A stretch of DNA of 64,000 nucleotides from Culturomica massiliensis (lineage in GTDB: Bacteria > Bacteroidota > Bacteroidia > Bacteroidales > Marinifilaceae): NCBI RefSeq assembly GCF_900091655.1, contig NZ_LT594621.1:806001-870000 (forward strand), given 5' to 3'. Numbering within the stretch: position 1 is the first letter of the stretch; each line of letters starts with the position of its first letter. The notes beneath the pieces are model-generated. The model was given only the letters and a program-made list of their open reading frames with translations. It was not told the DNA's origin and searched no databases. Shown piece after piece: positions 34,948 through 43,538 of the stretch. Position numbers and translations under genes: made by a program.

Positions 34948-36864
34948 GTGGAAGATATCAGGGATATATTAAAACAGTATTGGGGATACGATGCTTTTCG
35001 TAGCTTACAGGAAGAAATTATCCTTTCCGTACTGTCCGGAAAAGATACCCTTGCCCTGATGCCGACGGGAGGGGGAAAGTCCATTACCTACCAGGTGGCG
35101 GGTCTGGCCAAAGAAGGTATATGTGTGGTGATAACTCCTTTGATTGCTTTGATGAAGGATCAGGTCGAAGATCTCAAGCGGCGGCAGATTCAGGCAGAAG
35201 CCGTTTATACCGGAATGGAGCGGGAACATGTCGAGTCGGTTATCAATAAATGTATTTTTTCTCCGGTCAAATTTCTGTATATTTCTCCGGAACGTTTGGC
35301 TTCGGAAAGGTTCAGAATAAAGCTGAAACAAATGAAAGTAAGCTTATTCGCAGTGGATGAAGCCCATTGTATCTCACAGTGGGGGTATGATTTCCGGCCT
35401 TCTTATTTACGTATTGCAGAAGTCCGTACCTTTTTTCCGGAAGCTCCGGTTTTGGCTCTGACTGCGACGGCGACCCCGGATGTGGTCGAAGATATTCAGA
35501 AACAATTGCATTTTACTTGTCCGAATGTATTGTCCAAAAGTTTCCGACGGGAAAATATTTCTTATGTCGTTCGGAACGTGAATGATAAACTGGGGGAATT
35601 GTTACACATATTGAGTAAATTGCAGGCAAGTGCCATTGTATATGTACGTAAAAGAAATACGGCAGAGCAATTGGCTCGTTTTCTATCGGAGAACGGTGTT
35701 AAAGCCGATTTTTATCATGCGGGGCTCATAGCCCGGCAACGGACCCAGCGACAGGAGGATTGGAAAAACGATATTACTCCGGTGATAGTTGCAACCAATG
35801 CATTCGGAATGGGAATCGATAAACCCGATGTGCGTATCGTCGTGCATTTCGATATTCCGGATTGTCCGGAGGCTTATTTTCAGGAAGCCGGCCGTGCCGG
35901 GCGTGACGGAAAAAGGGCTTATGCGGTATTGCTCTGTAACCCGGCAGCAGTAACAGCACTGAAAAGCCGGATTACCAAAGGTTTTCCCGAAAAGAAATAC
36001 ATTCGTCAGGTATATGAAGCATTGGGAAATTATTTTCAGATAGCTGAAGGGAGCGGAGCCGGCTATGCCTTTGAATTTGATACGGATGCTTTTGTCCGGG
36101 ATTTTGGTCTGGATTATGTCCGTACATTTTCGGCTATCCAGATATTACAGGTCGGAGGATACCTGGAATGTACGACGGATATAAATTCCCGTTCCCGGAT
36201 AAACTTTACAATATCCCGGGAGGCTTTGGCTTATTTTCGTCCGGACGATGACTTGCAAAACAGGATTATTGAATTGCTGATGCGGAGATATCCGGGTATT
36301 TTTACGCAATATGTATGGATTAGTGAGGATTATCTGGCACAGGAGGCCGGTGTAAAACGTAAGGAAATATACGAAACCCTGATCGCGTTGGCTAAACGCA
36401 GGATCATTAGTTACGTACCCGGAAACGAGCGTCCCTACATTGTTTATCATCAACCCCGTTTGCCCGTATCATACCTGACTATCGGGAAAGCGGCTTACGA
36501 AGACCGGAAAAAAGCGTATGCCTCGAAAATAAAAGAAATGGTACGTTATATCGAAGATAGTTCGAGGTGTCGCCAATTGGTATTGATGGACTATTTCGGG
36601 CAAAAGGAAAAAAAGGGGTGCGGCATTTGTGATGTATGTCTGGAAACAAAAAAGCACACGACTTCCGGGGATAAAACGAGAATTGAAGATGAAATTATAG
36701 CTATTCTGATGAATAAAGATACTGATTTGAAGATTTTGGTTCATCGTTTGGAGGAACAATTCGACCGGGAATTAGTGGTTGCAACTGTCCGTAATTTGCT
36801 GGATAAGGGAAAAATTTACTACAAAACTCCTCTGCTGCTTTCCGTGAAAAAAATGAATGTCTGA
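34948..36864 (+). CDS. recQ: ATP-dependent DNA helicase RecQ
   Basis: 638 residues from a GTG start, which places the family N-terminus (ILKQYWGYDAFRSLQEEIILSVLSG) at residue 7. Motif I is MPTGGGKSITYQ, motif II is FAVDEAHCISQWG, motif III LALTATATP, motif VI QEAGRAGRDG. The RecQ zinc-binding region has CRQLVLMDYFGQ...CGICDVC. A winged-helix region follows, but no HRDC domain is evident; the C-terminal ~60 residues form a short helical tail. Acts in recombinational repair and fork restart. Confidence 0.93.
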   Translation: MEDIRDILKQYWGYDAFRSLQEEIILSVLSGKDTLALMPTGGGKSITYQVAGLAKEGICVVITPLIALMKDQVEDLKRRQIQAEAVYTGMEREHVESVINKCIFSPVKFLYISPERLASERFRIKLKQMKVSLFAVDEAHCISQWGYDFRPSYLRIAEVRTFFPEAPVLALTATATPDVVEDIQKQLHFTCPNVLSKSFRRENISYVVRNVNDKLGELLHILSKLQASAIVYVRKRNTAEQLARFLSENGVKADFYHAGLIARQRTQRQEDWKNDITPVIVATNAFGMGIDKPDVRIVVHFDIPDCPEAYFQEAGRAGRDGKRAYAVLLCNPAAVTALKSRITKGFPEKKYIRQVYEALGNYFQIAEGSGAGYAFEFDTDAFVRDFGLDYVRTFSAIQILQVGGYLECTTDINSRSRINFTISREALAYFRPDDDLQNRIIELLMRRYPGIFTQYVWISEDYLAQEAGVKRKEIYETLIALAKRRIISYVPGNERPYIVYHQPRLPVSYLTIGKAAYEDRKKAYASKIKEMVRYIEDSSRCRQLVLMDYFGQKEKKGCGICDVCLETKKHTTSGDKTRIEDEIIAILMNKDTDLKILVHRLEEQFDRELVVATVRNLLDKGKIYYKTPLLLSVKKMNV

Positions 36865-36936
36865 CAACCTGAAAATACAATTGGGTTTTAATCGTATCTG
36901 CAAGTTTTTTGTTGTATATCCAGGCGATAATCAACA

Positions 36937-37767
36937 TTATACTCCTTCTTTGGAACCGAAGAGAGCCAGATGCAGACGGTCGCAATAACGCCAGCCGTTC
37001 TCGATACAATGACGGAGTGTTTGTTGAATGTTGGCTTCTACATCACGGGAATTACCGCCTTGGGGCATGAGAAGGACATCTTCTTTTTTCCAGTCTGTTA
37101 AACAGGAGAGAAGTGTTTTGATTTCAGTAATGTCCGTTTCCTGTGAATACACGAATTTCAATTGAAAATCTTTGTTGTGAGTACGGGTATGGGATATGAA
37201 TTTCTGTATGGTTTCGGGCGAAAGCCGTTGTTTGTCGTGTAATATATTTTGAGGTGGCGGGGGAATGGAACCGGCCAATTTGGGGGATAAACTGAAAAAA
37301 TCGATCTGTGTTGCCAATTCTTCAGCGTATAAGGTTGCGTTTGTTTCAAGGGTAATATGAAACTTTTTAATCTTTTTTAGTCTGATACATAGTTCTGTCA
37401 GTTCTTTATGTTGAAGTAAAGGTTCGCCTCCTGTGATGACCAGGTGGTCGATAACTCCTGTATTGTAGCCGATCAGCCGGCAGATTTCCTCCAAAGTACA
37501 GGAACGGGCCTGCCGGATATGATAAGAGGCATAAGCTGTATCACAAGGAGAAAGGCTACCGTCCGGATTTGTCCAAATGCAATGTAAATTACAGCCGGCT
37601 AATCGGATAAATAAAGAAGGAATACCGTTCAACTTTCCTTCTCCCTGAATGGTTCCCGGACAACAGAGTCCGGAATTGGGAAGGGAAGATACCGGTTCTC
37701 CCTTCGCATTGCGGGTAATGGGAAAAACTCCGTCTCTGGCAAGTATTATCTTATTTTTTTCCACCAT
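36937..37767 (-). CDS. queE: 7-carboxy-7-deazaguanine synthase QueE (variant Fe-S motif)
   Basis: 276 residues. Radical SAM enzyme converting 6-carboxytetrahydropterin to 7-carboxy-7-deazaguanine in the queuosine/preQ0 pathway. The N-terminal PGTIQGEGKLNGIPSLFIRLAGCNLHC fits QueE, and ITGGEPLLQ is the SAM-binding glycine motif. The usual CxxxCxWC cluster motif is changed: after C59 and C63 an insert of about nine residues (TNPDGSLSP) delays the third cysteine to C75, followed by DTAYA. The Asp-Thr pair that normally follows is kept, so the ligand is probably conserved. It overlaps queD by 22 bases. Confidence 0.88.
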   Translation of the reverse strand: MVEKNKIILARDGVFPITRNAKGEPVSSLPNSGLCCPGTIQGEGKLNGIPSLFIRLAGCNLHCIWTNPDGSLSPCDTAYASYHIRQARSCTLEEICRLIGYNTGVIDHLVITGGEPLLQHKELTELCIRLKKIKKFHITLETNATLYAEELATQIDFFSLSPKLAGSIPPPPQNILHDKQRLSPETIQKFISHTRTHNKDFQLKFVYSQETDITEIKTLLSCLTDWKKEDVLLMPQGGNSRDVEANIQQTLRHCIENGWRYCDRLHLALFGSKEGV

Positions 37768-38282
37768 TCATCGGATTTCCATTCTTCCTGTATTGCAGGA
37801 GAAAATAAGACATCGGCCGGGGTAAATTCTGCCAGTTTCAGGTCTTCCCGGAATGCTTCGGCATAACCGGTGGCTGTTTCATGTACCCGCACGGATGAAA
37901 GTTGTACGTGTCCTTCTCCGTTTCGGAAGGTTGTATTTTCTAAAATCCGGTTGATTATATATAAAAATAACAGGGCAAACCCTTCGGCAGAAGGGGAAAC
38001 CGGAATCTCTGCCACCCGTTTGTTGTAGCGGTATACGAAATGCTTAAAGTCGGGCTCTTCTTGTGTCCATAGCGTGTATGTGTGATCGAAGCTTGCAATA
38101 AAGGCTTTGACCTTGTCCAGCAATCCGAAATCCATAACCATATAGCCGTTGTCCAGCCGGTCGGAAGTAATGAAAACCTCGACGATATAGGAGTGGCCGT
38201 GCATATTTTCCCGGCAGTGCCGGGAGGAACAATTCCGGACAATATGTGCTCCTTCGAATTTGAATAATTTCCGTATGATCAT
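37746..38282 (-). CDS. queD: 6-carboxytetrahydropterin synthase QueD
   Basis: 178 residues from the ATG at 38282. It converts dihydroneopterin triphosphate to 6-carboxytetrahydropterin. The zinc-binding HGH motif is in ENMHGHSYIVEV, the first His in FEGAHIV, and the active-site C-x4-HGH spacing (HCRENMHGH) is one residue longer than E. coli QueD (C-x3-HGH). YMVMDFGLLD and VRVHETATGYAE supply the other family residues. A TTG start 24 bases upstream would overlap queC and is not preferred. The gene lies between queC and queE in pathway order. Confidence 0.88.
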   Translation of the reverse strand: MIIRKLFKFEGAHIVRNCSSRHCRENMHGHSYIVEVFITSDRLDNGYMVMDFGLLDKVKAFIASFDHTYTLWTQEEPDFKHFVYRYNKRVAEIPVSPSAEGFALLFLYIINRILENTTFRNGEGHVQLSSVRVHETATGYAEAFREDLKLAEFTPADVLFSPAIQEEWKSDEWWKKIR

Positions 38283-38298
38283 AGAACTATCGTTAAGG

Positions 38299-38967
38299 TT
38301 ATACAAGTGGATCTACGATACCGGCCTCTGCGAAAGCCCGGGCGCGTAACAGGCAACTGTCACAGGTTCCGCAAGGCTTTTCACCTCCCCGGTAGCAACT
38401 CCAGGTCAGGCTGAAATCGACACCCAGTTTTGTCCCCAATTTCACTTCATCGGCTTTCGTCATACGCAGGAAAGGGGCATGGATGGTAATTTTTTGTTTC
38501 TTTTCGGCACCGAGTACAGTACCCAGGTTAATGGTTTGTTCCATGGAACGGATAAATTCTTCCCGGCAGTCTACATATCCGGAATAATCCATTTCACTGA
38601 CACCGATAAAAATATCGGTAATATCGAGAGCATCGGCATAAGAGGCTGCAACGGATAGAAATACCATATTACGGGCCGGTACGTAGGTGTCGGGTATATC
38701 TGTCCGGTCGGCATCCCCATCCTGTATTACGACGTCCGGATCTGTAAGGGAAGAACCTTTCCAGGCATTCAGCATAAGCCGGACAATCTTATGTTCTCTA
38801 ACTCCGACGGCTTTGGCAATTGCCGAGGCACTTCTGATTTCCCGGTCGTGTTTCTGACCGTATTCGAAAGTCAGGGCATATAGTTCATCAAATCCCTCTT
38901 TTTTAGCTACATACAGTGCTGTAGATGAATCCAGACCTCCGGATAGTAATACAATGGCTTTTTTCAT
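38299..38967 (-). CDS. queC: 7-cyano-7-deazaguanine synthase QueC
   Basis: 222 residues from the ATG at 38967. ATP-dependent conversion of 7-carboxy-7-deazaguanine to preQ0. The PP-loop SGGLDSSTALYVA is at the N-terminus and the zinc site CYRGGEKPCGTCDSCLLR at the C-terminus, both intact. queC-queD-queE form a leftward operon with tiny gaps or overlaps. A perfect -7 box lies 22 bases upstream of the ATG. No preQ1 riboswitch is possible between promoter and start because the leader is too short. Confidence 0.94.
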   Translation of the reverse strand: MKKAIVLLSGGLDSSTALYVAKKEGFDELYALTFEYGQKHDREIRSASAIAKAVGVREHKIVRLMLNAWKGSSLTDPDVVIQDGDADRTDIPDTYVPARNMVFLSVAASYADALDITDIFIGVSEMDYSGYVDCREEFIRSMEQTINLGTVLGAEKKQKITIHAPFLRMTKADEVKLGTKLGVDFSLTWSCYRGGEKPCGTCDSCLLRARAFAEAGIVDPLV

Positions 38968-38988
38968 GTTTTTTCGCGTTTGACGCTG

Positions 38989-38996
38989 CAAAGATA
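38989..38996 (-). promoter_or_regulatory. -7 box of the queCDE operon
   Basis: Minus-strand TATCTTTG, 22 bases before the ATG at 38967. It favours this ATG over an in-frame codon 24 bases upstream at 38991, which lies within the box. Confidence 0.55.
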
Positions 38997-39004
38997 ACGA
39001 TAGA

Positions 39005-41989
39005 TTACGGTTGTATAGCCTCTTGTCCGTACAAAATTACGGATGTTTGTTTTTTACCGTCCATCAATATGGTTAAAGGTTCTGCGAACCGGATGTGTCT
39101 GGCATATTTATATTCTTCTATGACAGGTTGTTGCTTTAATATATCGAAATTGATGAATGAATCGCCGGAATCATAAGGGATGGCAAAGTAACCGACTTTC
39201 ATGGAGGTGACATTATGGAAGAAATGAGATCCAAGGGACGCATCCAGTGGGTAATCTTTTAACCCCTGCTCAACGATAACCTGAGCTTTGGAGATATCCG
39301 ACCAACTGACCGGTATGCCGGTCAGCGGATCGCGCGTACCCCAGCGGCCCGGTCCGATAAGCAGATAACGGGCATCACTTTCTGTCATTTTTTGATTCAG
39401 TGATTTAATTTCCTGAGCCATATCTTCGGTTTTCAACCGGTCGAACTTGTCCGGGTCGATGTAGATAACATCCCGTATCGTTTCGATTTTACCGTTTCCC
39501 ATACCTTTGGTTGCCCGTAACAGTACCTGAGTCATATCAATCGGTAACTGATCGATATCCACCCAAAAATCATTTTTAATTAAAGGTTTGATTTGCAATA
39601 GATAAAGAGTCGGAACCTGATTTTCTATATTAAGTGAAAATTCAATCTCGACAGGCGATCCCATGGCCTGGGAAAAGATGTTGAGCAATATTTCCAGGCT
39701 GGCGGGCAGAGGAATCTGGTCATATTCGAGTAATCCCGGAAAATTCAGAATACGGGCCCCCCGGGTTGAAAAATCGTAGACGATGCGATCGTTCATAAAA
39801 TCGTATACAGAGGCACAATATTGTAAAGTACCGTCGTTTTCCGCTTCTTTTACATCATATTGACGAATGGCCGCCTTTTCTCCGTCACGTACCAGGTCAT
39901 AATTCCGGCAGTCCAGGTCTATGGCATAGAAATATTTTTGGGAATCACGCATCATGTCCTGTATGGAAGCCAATTGTAGTTTAGGATAACGGGGACAAAA
40001 ACGATAGGTTTTTTCACCGCCTACTACGTAAGCACCCAACCCGATTGCAATGACGGCAAAACCGTCTTCCGGCTGTATGTACGAGAACGGATAAAAATTA
40101 TAGGATTGGGCGACCCCGCTGACGTTCGGATAATATTTACCGTTGTGTTCTTCTCCCACAACTTCCTGGACGATTACGGCCATTTTTTCCTCCTCGATGA
40201 CGTAGTCGATGGCATTGAAGTAAGCACGTGATTCTTCCGTGTATATAGAGGAATATACCAGTTTAACGGCTGTTTCCAGGTCTTCCAGCCGCTTTTCAAT
40301 ATCCGGATGATTATTGGGAATGAGGTATGTGGCATACACTCCGGCAAAGGGCTGATTCAGAGAATCCTCAAAAAGTCCGGAAGAACGGACGGCCAGCGGT
40401 TTCTTCATCACCTCGAGATACGTCCGCAGCTTTTTACGCAGAGCCGGAGGGAGCGCTGCTTTTATAAACGTATCCCGTACGATTTCATAACGTTTTTCTG
40501 TATATATCGTTTGTATCAGATTGTTGGATTCAATAAAATTATCGTATTCTTCAACACCGATAACGGCCGTCTTGGGAATGACGATTTTTAAGTCCGGGAT
40601 CAATTTTTTCAAAGATACATTCTCGATGAAATTGGACAGGAATGCCATACCCCGTCCTTTTCCTCCCAGAGAGCCTTTACCGAGACTGGTAATATACCGG
40701 TTGGAATTGACCAGATGCGGACGGAAATTGATAATCCGGCCCCTTATTTTTTTTAACTCATAACTTTCGAAAACCTGTAGAATAAAATGACGGATTTCTT
40801 CTGTCGAACGAAAATCTTCAAAACGATACCGTCTCAGGCGTTTTGCCAGACTGATTTGACCTCTGGCCATAAACCAGGTGGAAATGCCGTTGCGAATGGA
40901 GTGGTATTCTAAACTTTCGTTGGGGATGGTGCTTAGTTTTTGCTTGAATTCTTCTATCGATCTCGCTTTATCTATCGGATATCCGTTTCGGTTTTTGAAT
41001 ATAAAATCACCGAATCCCAGTCTTTCTTTAATGAAACGGGTAATGTCATGGGAAAGGGTAACCGAGTTTTTGTTGATAAACTCAGCGTTGACCGTTTTGG
41101 CTTTAGCTGCGTTTTCAATTTCGTGGCTTTGCAGTAAACAGGGAATTTTATCGTCGGCCCGATGGGTATACTGGATTAATTTTATGCCTGCATCTTCATC
41201 CTCTACACCGTTGTGTTTGTATTTTACGTCGGAGATAACACCGATCAGATTATCCCTGTATTTATCGATAACAGCCGTTGCTTCCTCGAATGTACTCACC
41301 AGTATGACTTTCGGACGTACCCGGATTTTCATGATCAGACTCATATCGTCGTTTTCCGGTTCGTTTTTAATCAATTCCTGAGTTTGCGTTACGATTTCAC
41401 TGTAAAGTAAAGGCAGATAACGGGAATAATAACGGATGGAGTCTTCTACCAGTAAAATCACACGAATATCTCCCAAATGAGTGTCTTTTTCCAAATTCTT
41501 TTTGTCCTCAATGTATTTGGACATTGCCAGAAATATTTTGGTAGAACCGTTCCAGACAAAGATACGTTCGATGCTCCGGCTTATTTTTTCTTCTATACTG
41601 TGGAAATAAGCCAAGTCGGCATTGTTGTTGACAAGCATCAATTGGGGAATTTCAGGATATTGATCTTTGAGGTGTTCACTGATCATCTGCGGGGTTACTT
41701 TATCCAATCCTGCCATGATGATAATCAAGTGTATCCGGCGTTGAGATAAGATCTCCAGAGCTTCTTTTTCAGAGGCGACAGCTGTAAAACGAGGAGCGGT
41801 ATAAAGGTTTACCTGGAGATATTCTCCGTACACCTTGTCTGTAAACTGACCTTCACGTTCAATGGTATAGGCATCGTAGTAATTGGCAATCAATAATATT
41901 TCCCTGACTTTAAATGCCATCAATTCCTGAAAGATGTCCCGATCTGTTTTCTTACGTTTATAGATGCGGTGAAGGTCGATTTTTTCCAT
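39005..41989 (-). CDS. Receiver-like/PPDK_N fusion protein (PEP synthase-like, no phospho-His domain)
   Basis: 994 residues. Two receiver-like alpha/beta regions are at the N-terminus: about 28-160 (REILLIANYYDAYTIE) and about 174-330 with ILLVEDS (Glu182, Asp183) and ISDVKYKHNG (Asp254, likely phospho-acceptor). From about 430 comes an ATP-grasp PEP synthase/PPDK N-terminal domain (SLGKGSLGGKGRGMAFL, AVRSSGLFEDSLNQPFAGVYATYL, IVQEVVGEEHNGKYYPNVSGVAQSYNFYP). The swivelling phospho-histidine and PEP-binding TIM-barrel domains of true PpsA/PPDK are absent. The C-terminal ~180 residues (DARYLLIGPGRWGTRDPLTGIPV) are specific to this family. A regulatory or phosphotransfer role is inferred; the substrate is unknown. 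Confidence 0.7.
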   Translation of the reverse strand: MEKIDLHRIYKRKKTDRDIFQELMAFKVREILLIANYYDAYTIEREGQFTDKVYGEYLQVNLYTAPRFTAVASEKEALEILSQRRIHLIIIMAGLDKVTPQMISEHLKDQYPEIPQLMLVNNNADLAYFHSIEEKISRSIERIFVWNGSTKIFLAMSKYIEDKKNLEKDTHLGDIRVILLVEDSIRYYSRYLPLLYSEIVTQTQELIKNEPENDDMSLIMKIRVRPKVILVSTFEEATAVIDKYRDNLIGVISDVKYKHNGVEDEDAGIKLIQYTHRADDKIPCLLQSHEIENAAKAKTVNAEFINKNSVTLSHDITRFIKERLGFGDFIFKNRNGYPIDKARSIEEFKQKLSTIPNESLEYHSIRNGISTWFMARGQISLAKRLRRYRFEDFRSTEEIRHFILQVFESYELKKIRGRIINFRPHLVNSNRYITSLGKGSLGGKGRGMAFLSNFIENVSLKKLIPDLKIVIPKTAVIGVEEYDNFIESNNLIQTIYTEKRYEIVRDTFIKAALPPALRKKLRTYLEVMKKPLAVRSSGLFEDSLNQPFAGVYATYLIPNNHPDIEKRLEDLETAVKLVYSSIYTEESRAYFNAIDYVIEEEKMAVIVQEVVGEEHNGKYYPNVSGVAQSYNFYPFSYIQPEDGFAVIAIGLGAYVVGGEKTYRFCPRYPKLQLASIQDMMRDSQKYFYAIDLDCRNYDLVRDGEKAAIRQYDVKEAENDGTLQYCASVYDFMNDRIVYDFSTRGARILNFPGLLEYDQIPLPASLEILLNIFSQAMGSPVEIEFSLNIENQVPTLYLLQIKPLIKNDFWVDIDQLPIDMTQVLLRATKGMGNGKIETIRDVIYIDPDKFDRLKTEDMAQEIKSLNQKMTESDARYLLIGPGRWGTRDPLTGIPVSWSDISKAQVIVEQGLKDYPLDASLGSHFFHNVTSMKVGYFAIPYDSGDSFINFDILKQQPVIEEYKYARHIRFAEPLTILMDGKKQTSVILYGQEAIQP

Positions 41990-42222
41990 GAAATAAGTTT
42001 TTAATCATTTATTTATGATTTCAAATTTACAATATAAATTAATTGTAGATCTTGAATTTACGATTTTTGATTGAAACTGCAATTTGTGAAATTTGCAATT
42101 CCGGATAAACAGCCTTTCAGACCTGATTGGTATTTTGTCAGATAATCTTGGCTGTTCAGGCAATATTACTAAAAAAAATCCGTTTTTAAAATAAAGTTTT
42201 ACTAACTTGCCGCACTTTTAGA

Positions 42223-42540
42223 ATGGAGAAGAGGTATTTATATAAGGAAAAGAAAATTTATTTTTCGTGCTGGAGCAGGAAAGGATATGCCGTCTTTGTT
42301 GCTCTGGGAAAGAATGTTTGTATCTCTGCCGTATCGTTGCATATCTGTGAGAGTGCTTTGTTGAAATCGGCCCGTAAAGGAATTATTGTGAAGGAAGGAG
42401 AGGAAGTATGGATAGACGGGAGAGATAAGGCCGTATTGGAATATGAATGCGGAATTATGGTTTTACAGGGAAAGGTATGCCCGGAAGCCACTGGAAATCA
42501 TTTTCAAAATATAACTACATGGAAAGGATATGCTGCGTGA
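42223..42540 (+). CDS. Small protein of unknown function at head of the biotin operon
   Basis: 105 residues, no signal peptide or recognisable domain. It is basic at the N-terminus (MEKRYLYKEKKIYF) and has four cysteines (CWSRKGY, NVCISAV, HICESAL, YECGIM, KVCPEATGN region). Codon use resembles its neighbours. It ends 18 bases before the first possible bioB start, so it is likely cotranscribed with the biotin genes. I do not recognise the family; a regulatory or accessory role in biotin synthesis is only a guess from position. Confidence 0.6.
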   Translation: MEKRYLYKEKKIYFSCWSRKGYAVFVALGKNVCISAVSLHICESALLKSARKGIIVKEGEEVWIDGRDKAVLEYECGIMVLQGKVCPEATGNHFQNITTWKGYAA

Positions 42541-42558
42541 GCGGTATATCCTTTTTTA

Positions 42559-43527
42559 ATGAAAAGAGCGATGAAGATTAATGAACTGAAAGAAAAAGTA
42601 ATACGTGGGGAATCGGTTTCTTTTGAAGAAGCCGTCCTATTGAGTAATACGGAGGATAAGCCGTCTTTATATAAGGCTGCCGGTGAAATACGCGATCAGA
42701 AATGCGGTAAGCATTTCGATACCTGTTCCATTGTCAATGCCCGTTCCGGCCGCTGCTCTGAAAATTGCAAGTGGTGCTCTCAATCGGTATTGTTCAAAAC
42801 GCATGTGGAAGAGTACGACCTGATTGATGAAAAGACTTGTTTGGAACTGGCTTTAAAGAATGCGGAATATGGGGTTGACAAATTTTCTTTTGTCACCAGC
42901 GGCAGGGCTTTGTCAGATCGTAATATTGATAAATTGTGCGAATATGCCTTGAAGATTCAGCGACATACCCCGATGCATCTCTGTGCTTCCATGGGATTGT
43001 TGAATAAGCAACAATTATTGCGTTTGAAAGAAGCGGGTATACACCGTTATCATTGTAATCTGGAGACTTCCCCGGACTATTTTTCCCGTTTGTGCACAAC
43101 TCATACGACTGCCGACAAAATAGAAACGATAAAAGCTGCCCAGGAAGTTGGTATGGAAGTGTGTTCCGGGGGAATTATCGGTATGGGGGAAACCATGACG
43201 GAACGGATTCGTCTCGCTTTTACATTACGGGAACTCGGTATCAAATCGATTCCGGTGAATGTTTTGAACCCGATACCGGGTACGCCGTTGGAGAATGCAA
43301 AACCTTTGAAAGACGAAGAGGTTTTAACTACCGTAGCTCTTTTCCGTTTTATCAATCCCGACGCTTATCTGCGCTTCGCCGGAGGACGGCTGTTGATACA
43401 GCATATTGAGGAAGAGGCAATAAAGGCCGGAATTAATGCGGCTATTGTAGGGGATATGCTGACGACCTTGGGCTCCAAAGTGCTCGAAGATATGAATAAA
43501 ATCAAAAACATGGGATTTCATCTGTAA
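42559..43527 (+). CDS. bioB: Biotin synthase
   Basis: 322 residues (an ATG four codons in, 42571, is equally possible). Radical SAM enzyme that inserts sulfur into dethiobiotin. The 4Fe-4S motif is CSENCKWC and the 2Fe-2S cysteines lie in FVTSG/LCASMG/YHCNLETS; the GGIIGMGE and NVLNPIPGTPLE segments are typical of BioB. It opens the bioBAFGC order. Confidence 0.95.
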   Translation: MKRAMKINELKEKVIRGESVSFEEAVLLSNTEDKPSLYKAAGEIRDQKCGKHFDTCSIVNARSGRCSENCKWCSQSVLFKTHVEEYDLIDEKTCLELALKNAEYGVDKFSFVTSGRALSDRNIDKLCEYALKIQRHTPMHLCASMGLLNKQQLLRLKEAGIHRYHCNLETSPDYFSRLCTTHTTADKIETIKAAQEVGMEVCSGGIIGMGETMTERIRLAFTLRELGIKSIPVNVLNPIPGTPLENAKPLKDEEVLTTVALFRFINPDAYLRFAGGRLLIQHIEEEAIKAGINAAIVGDMLTTLGSKVLEDMNKIKNMGFHL

Positions 43528-43538
43528 AATAAAAGATC

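Noticed and set aside
38967..39004. preQ1 riboswitch upstream of queC
   Set aside because: The distance from the -7 box to the ATG is about 22 bases, leaving no room for an aptamer.
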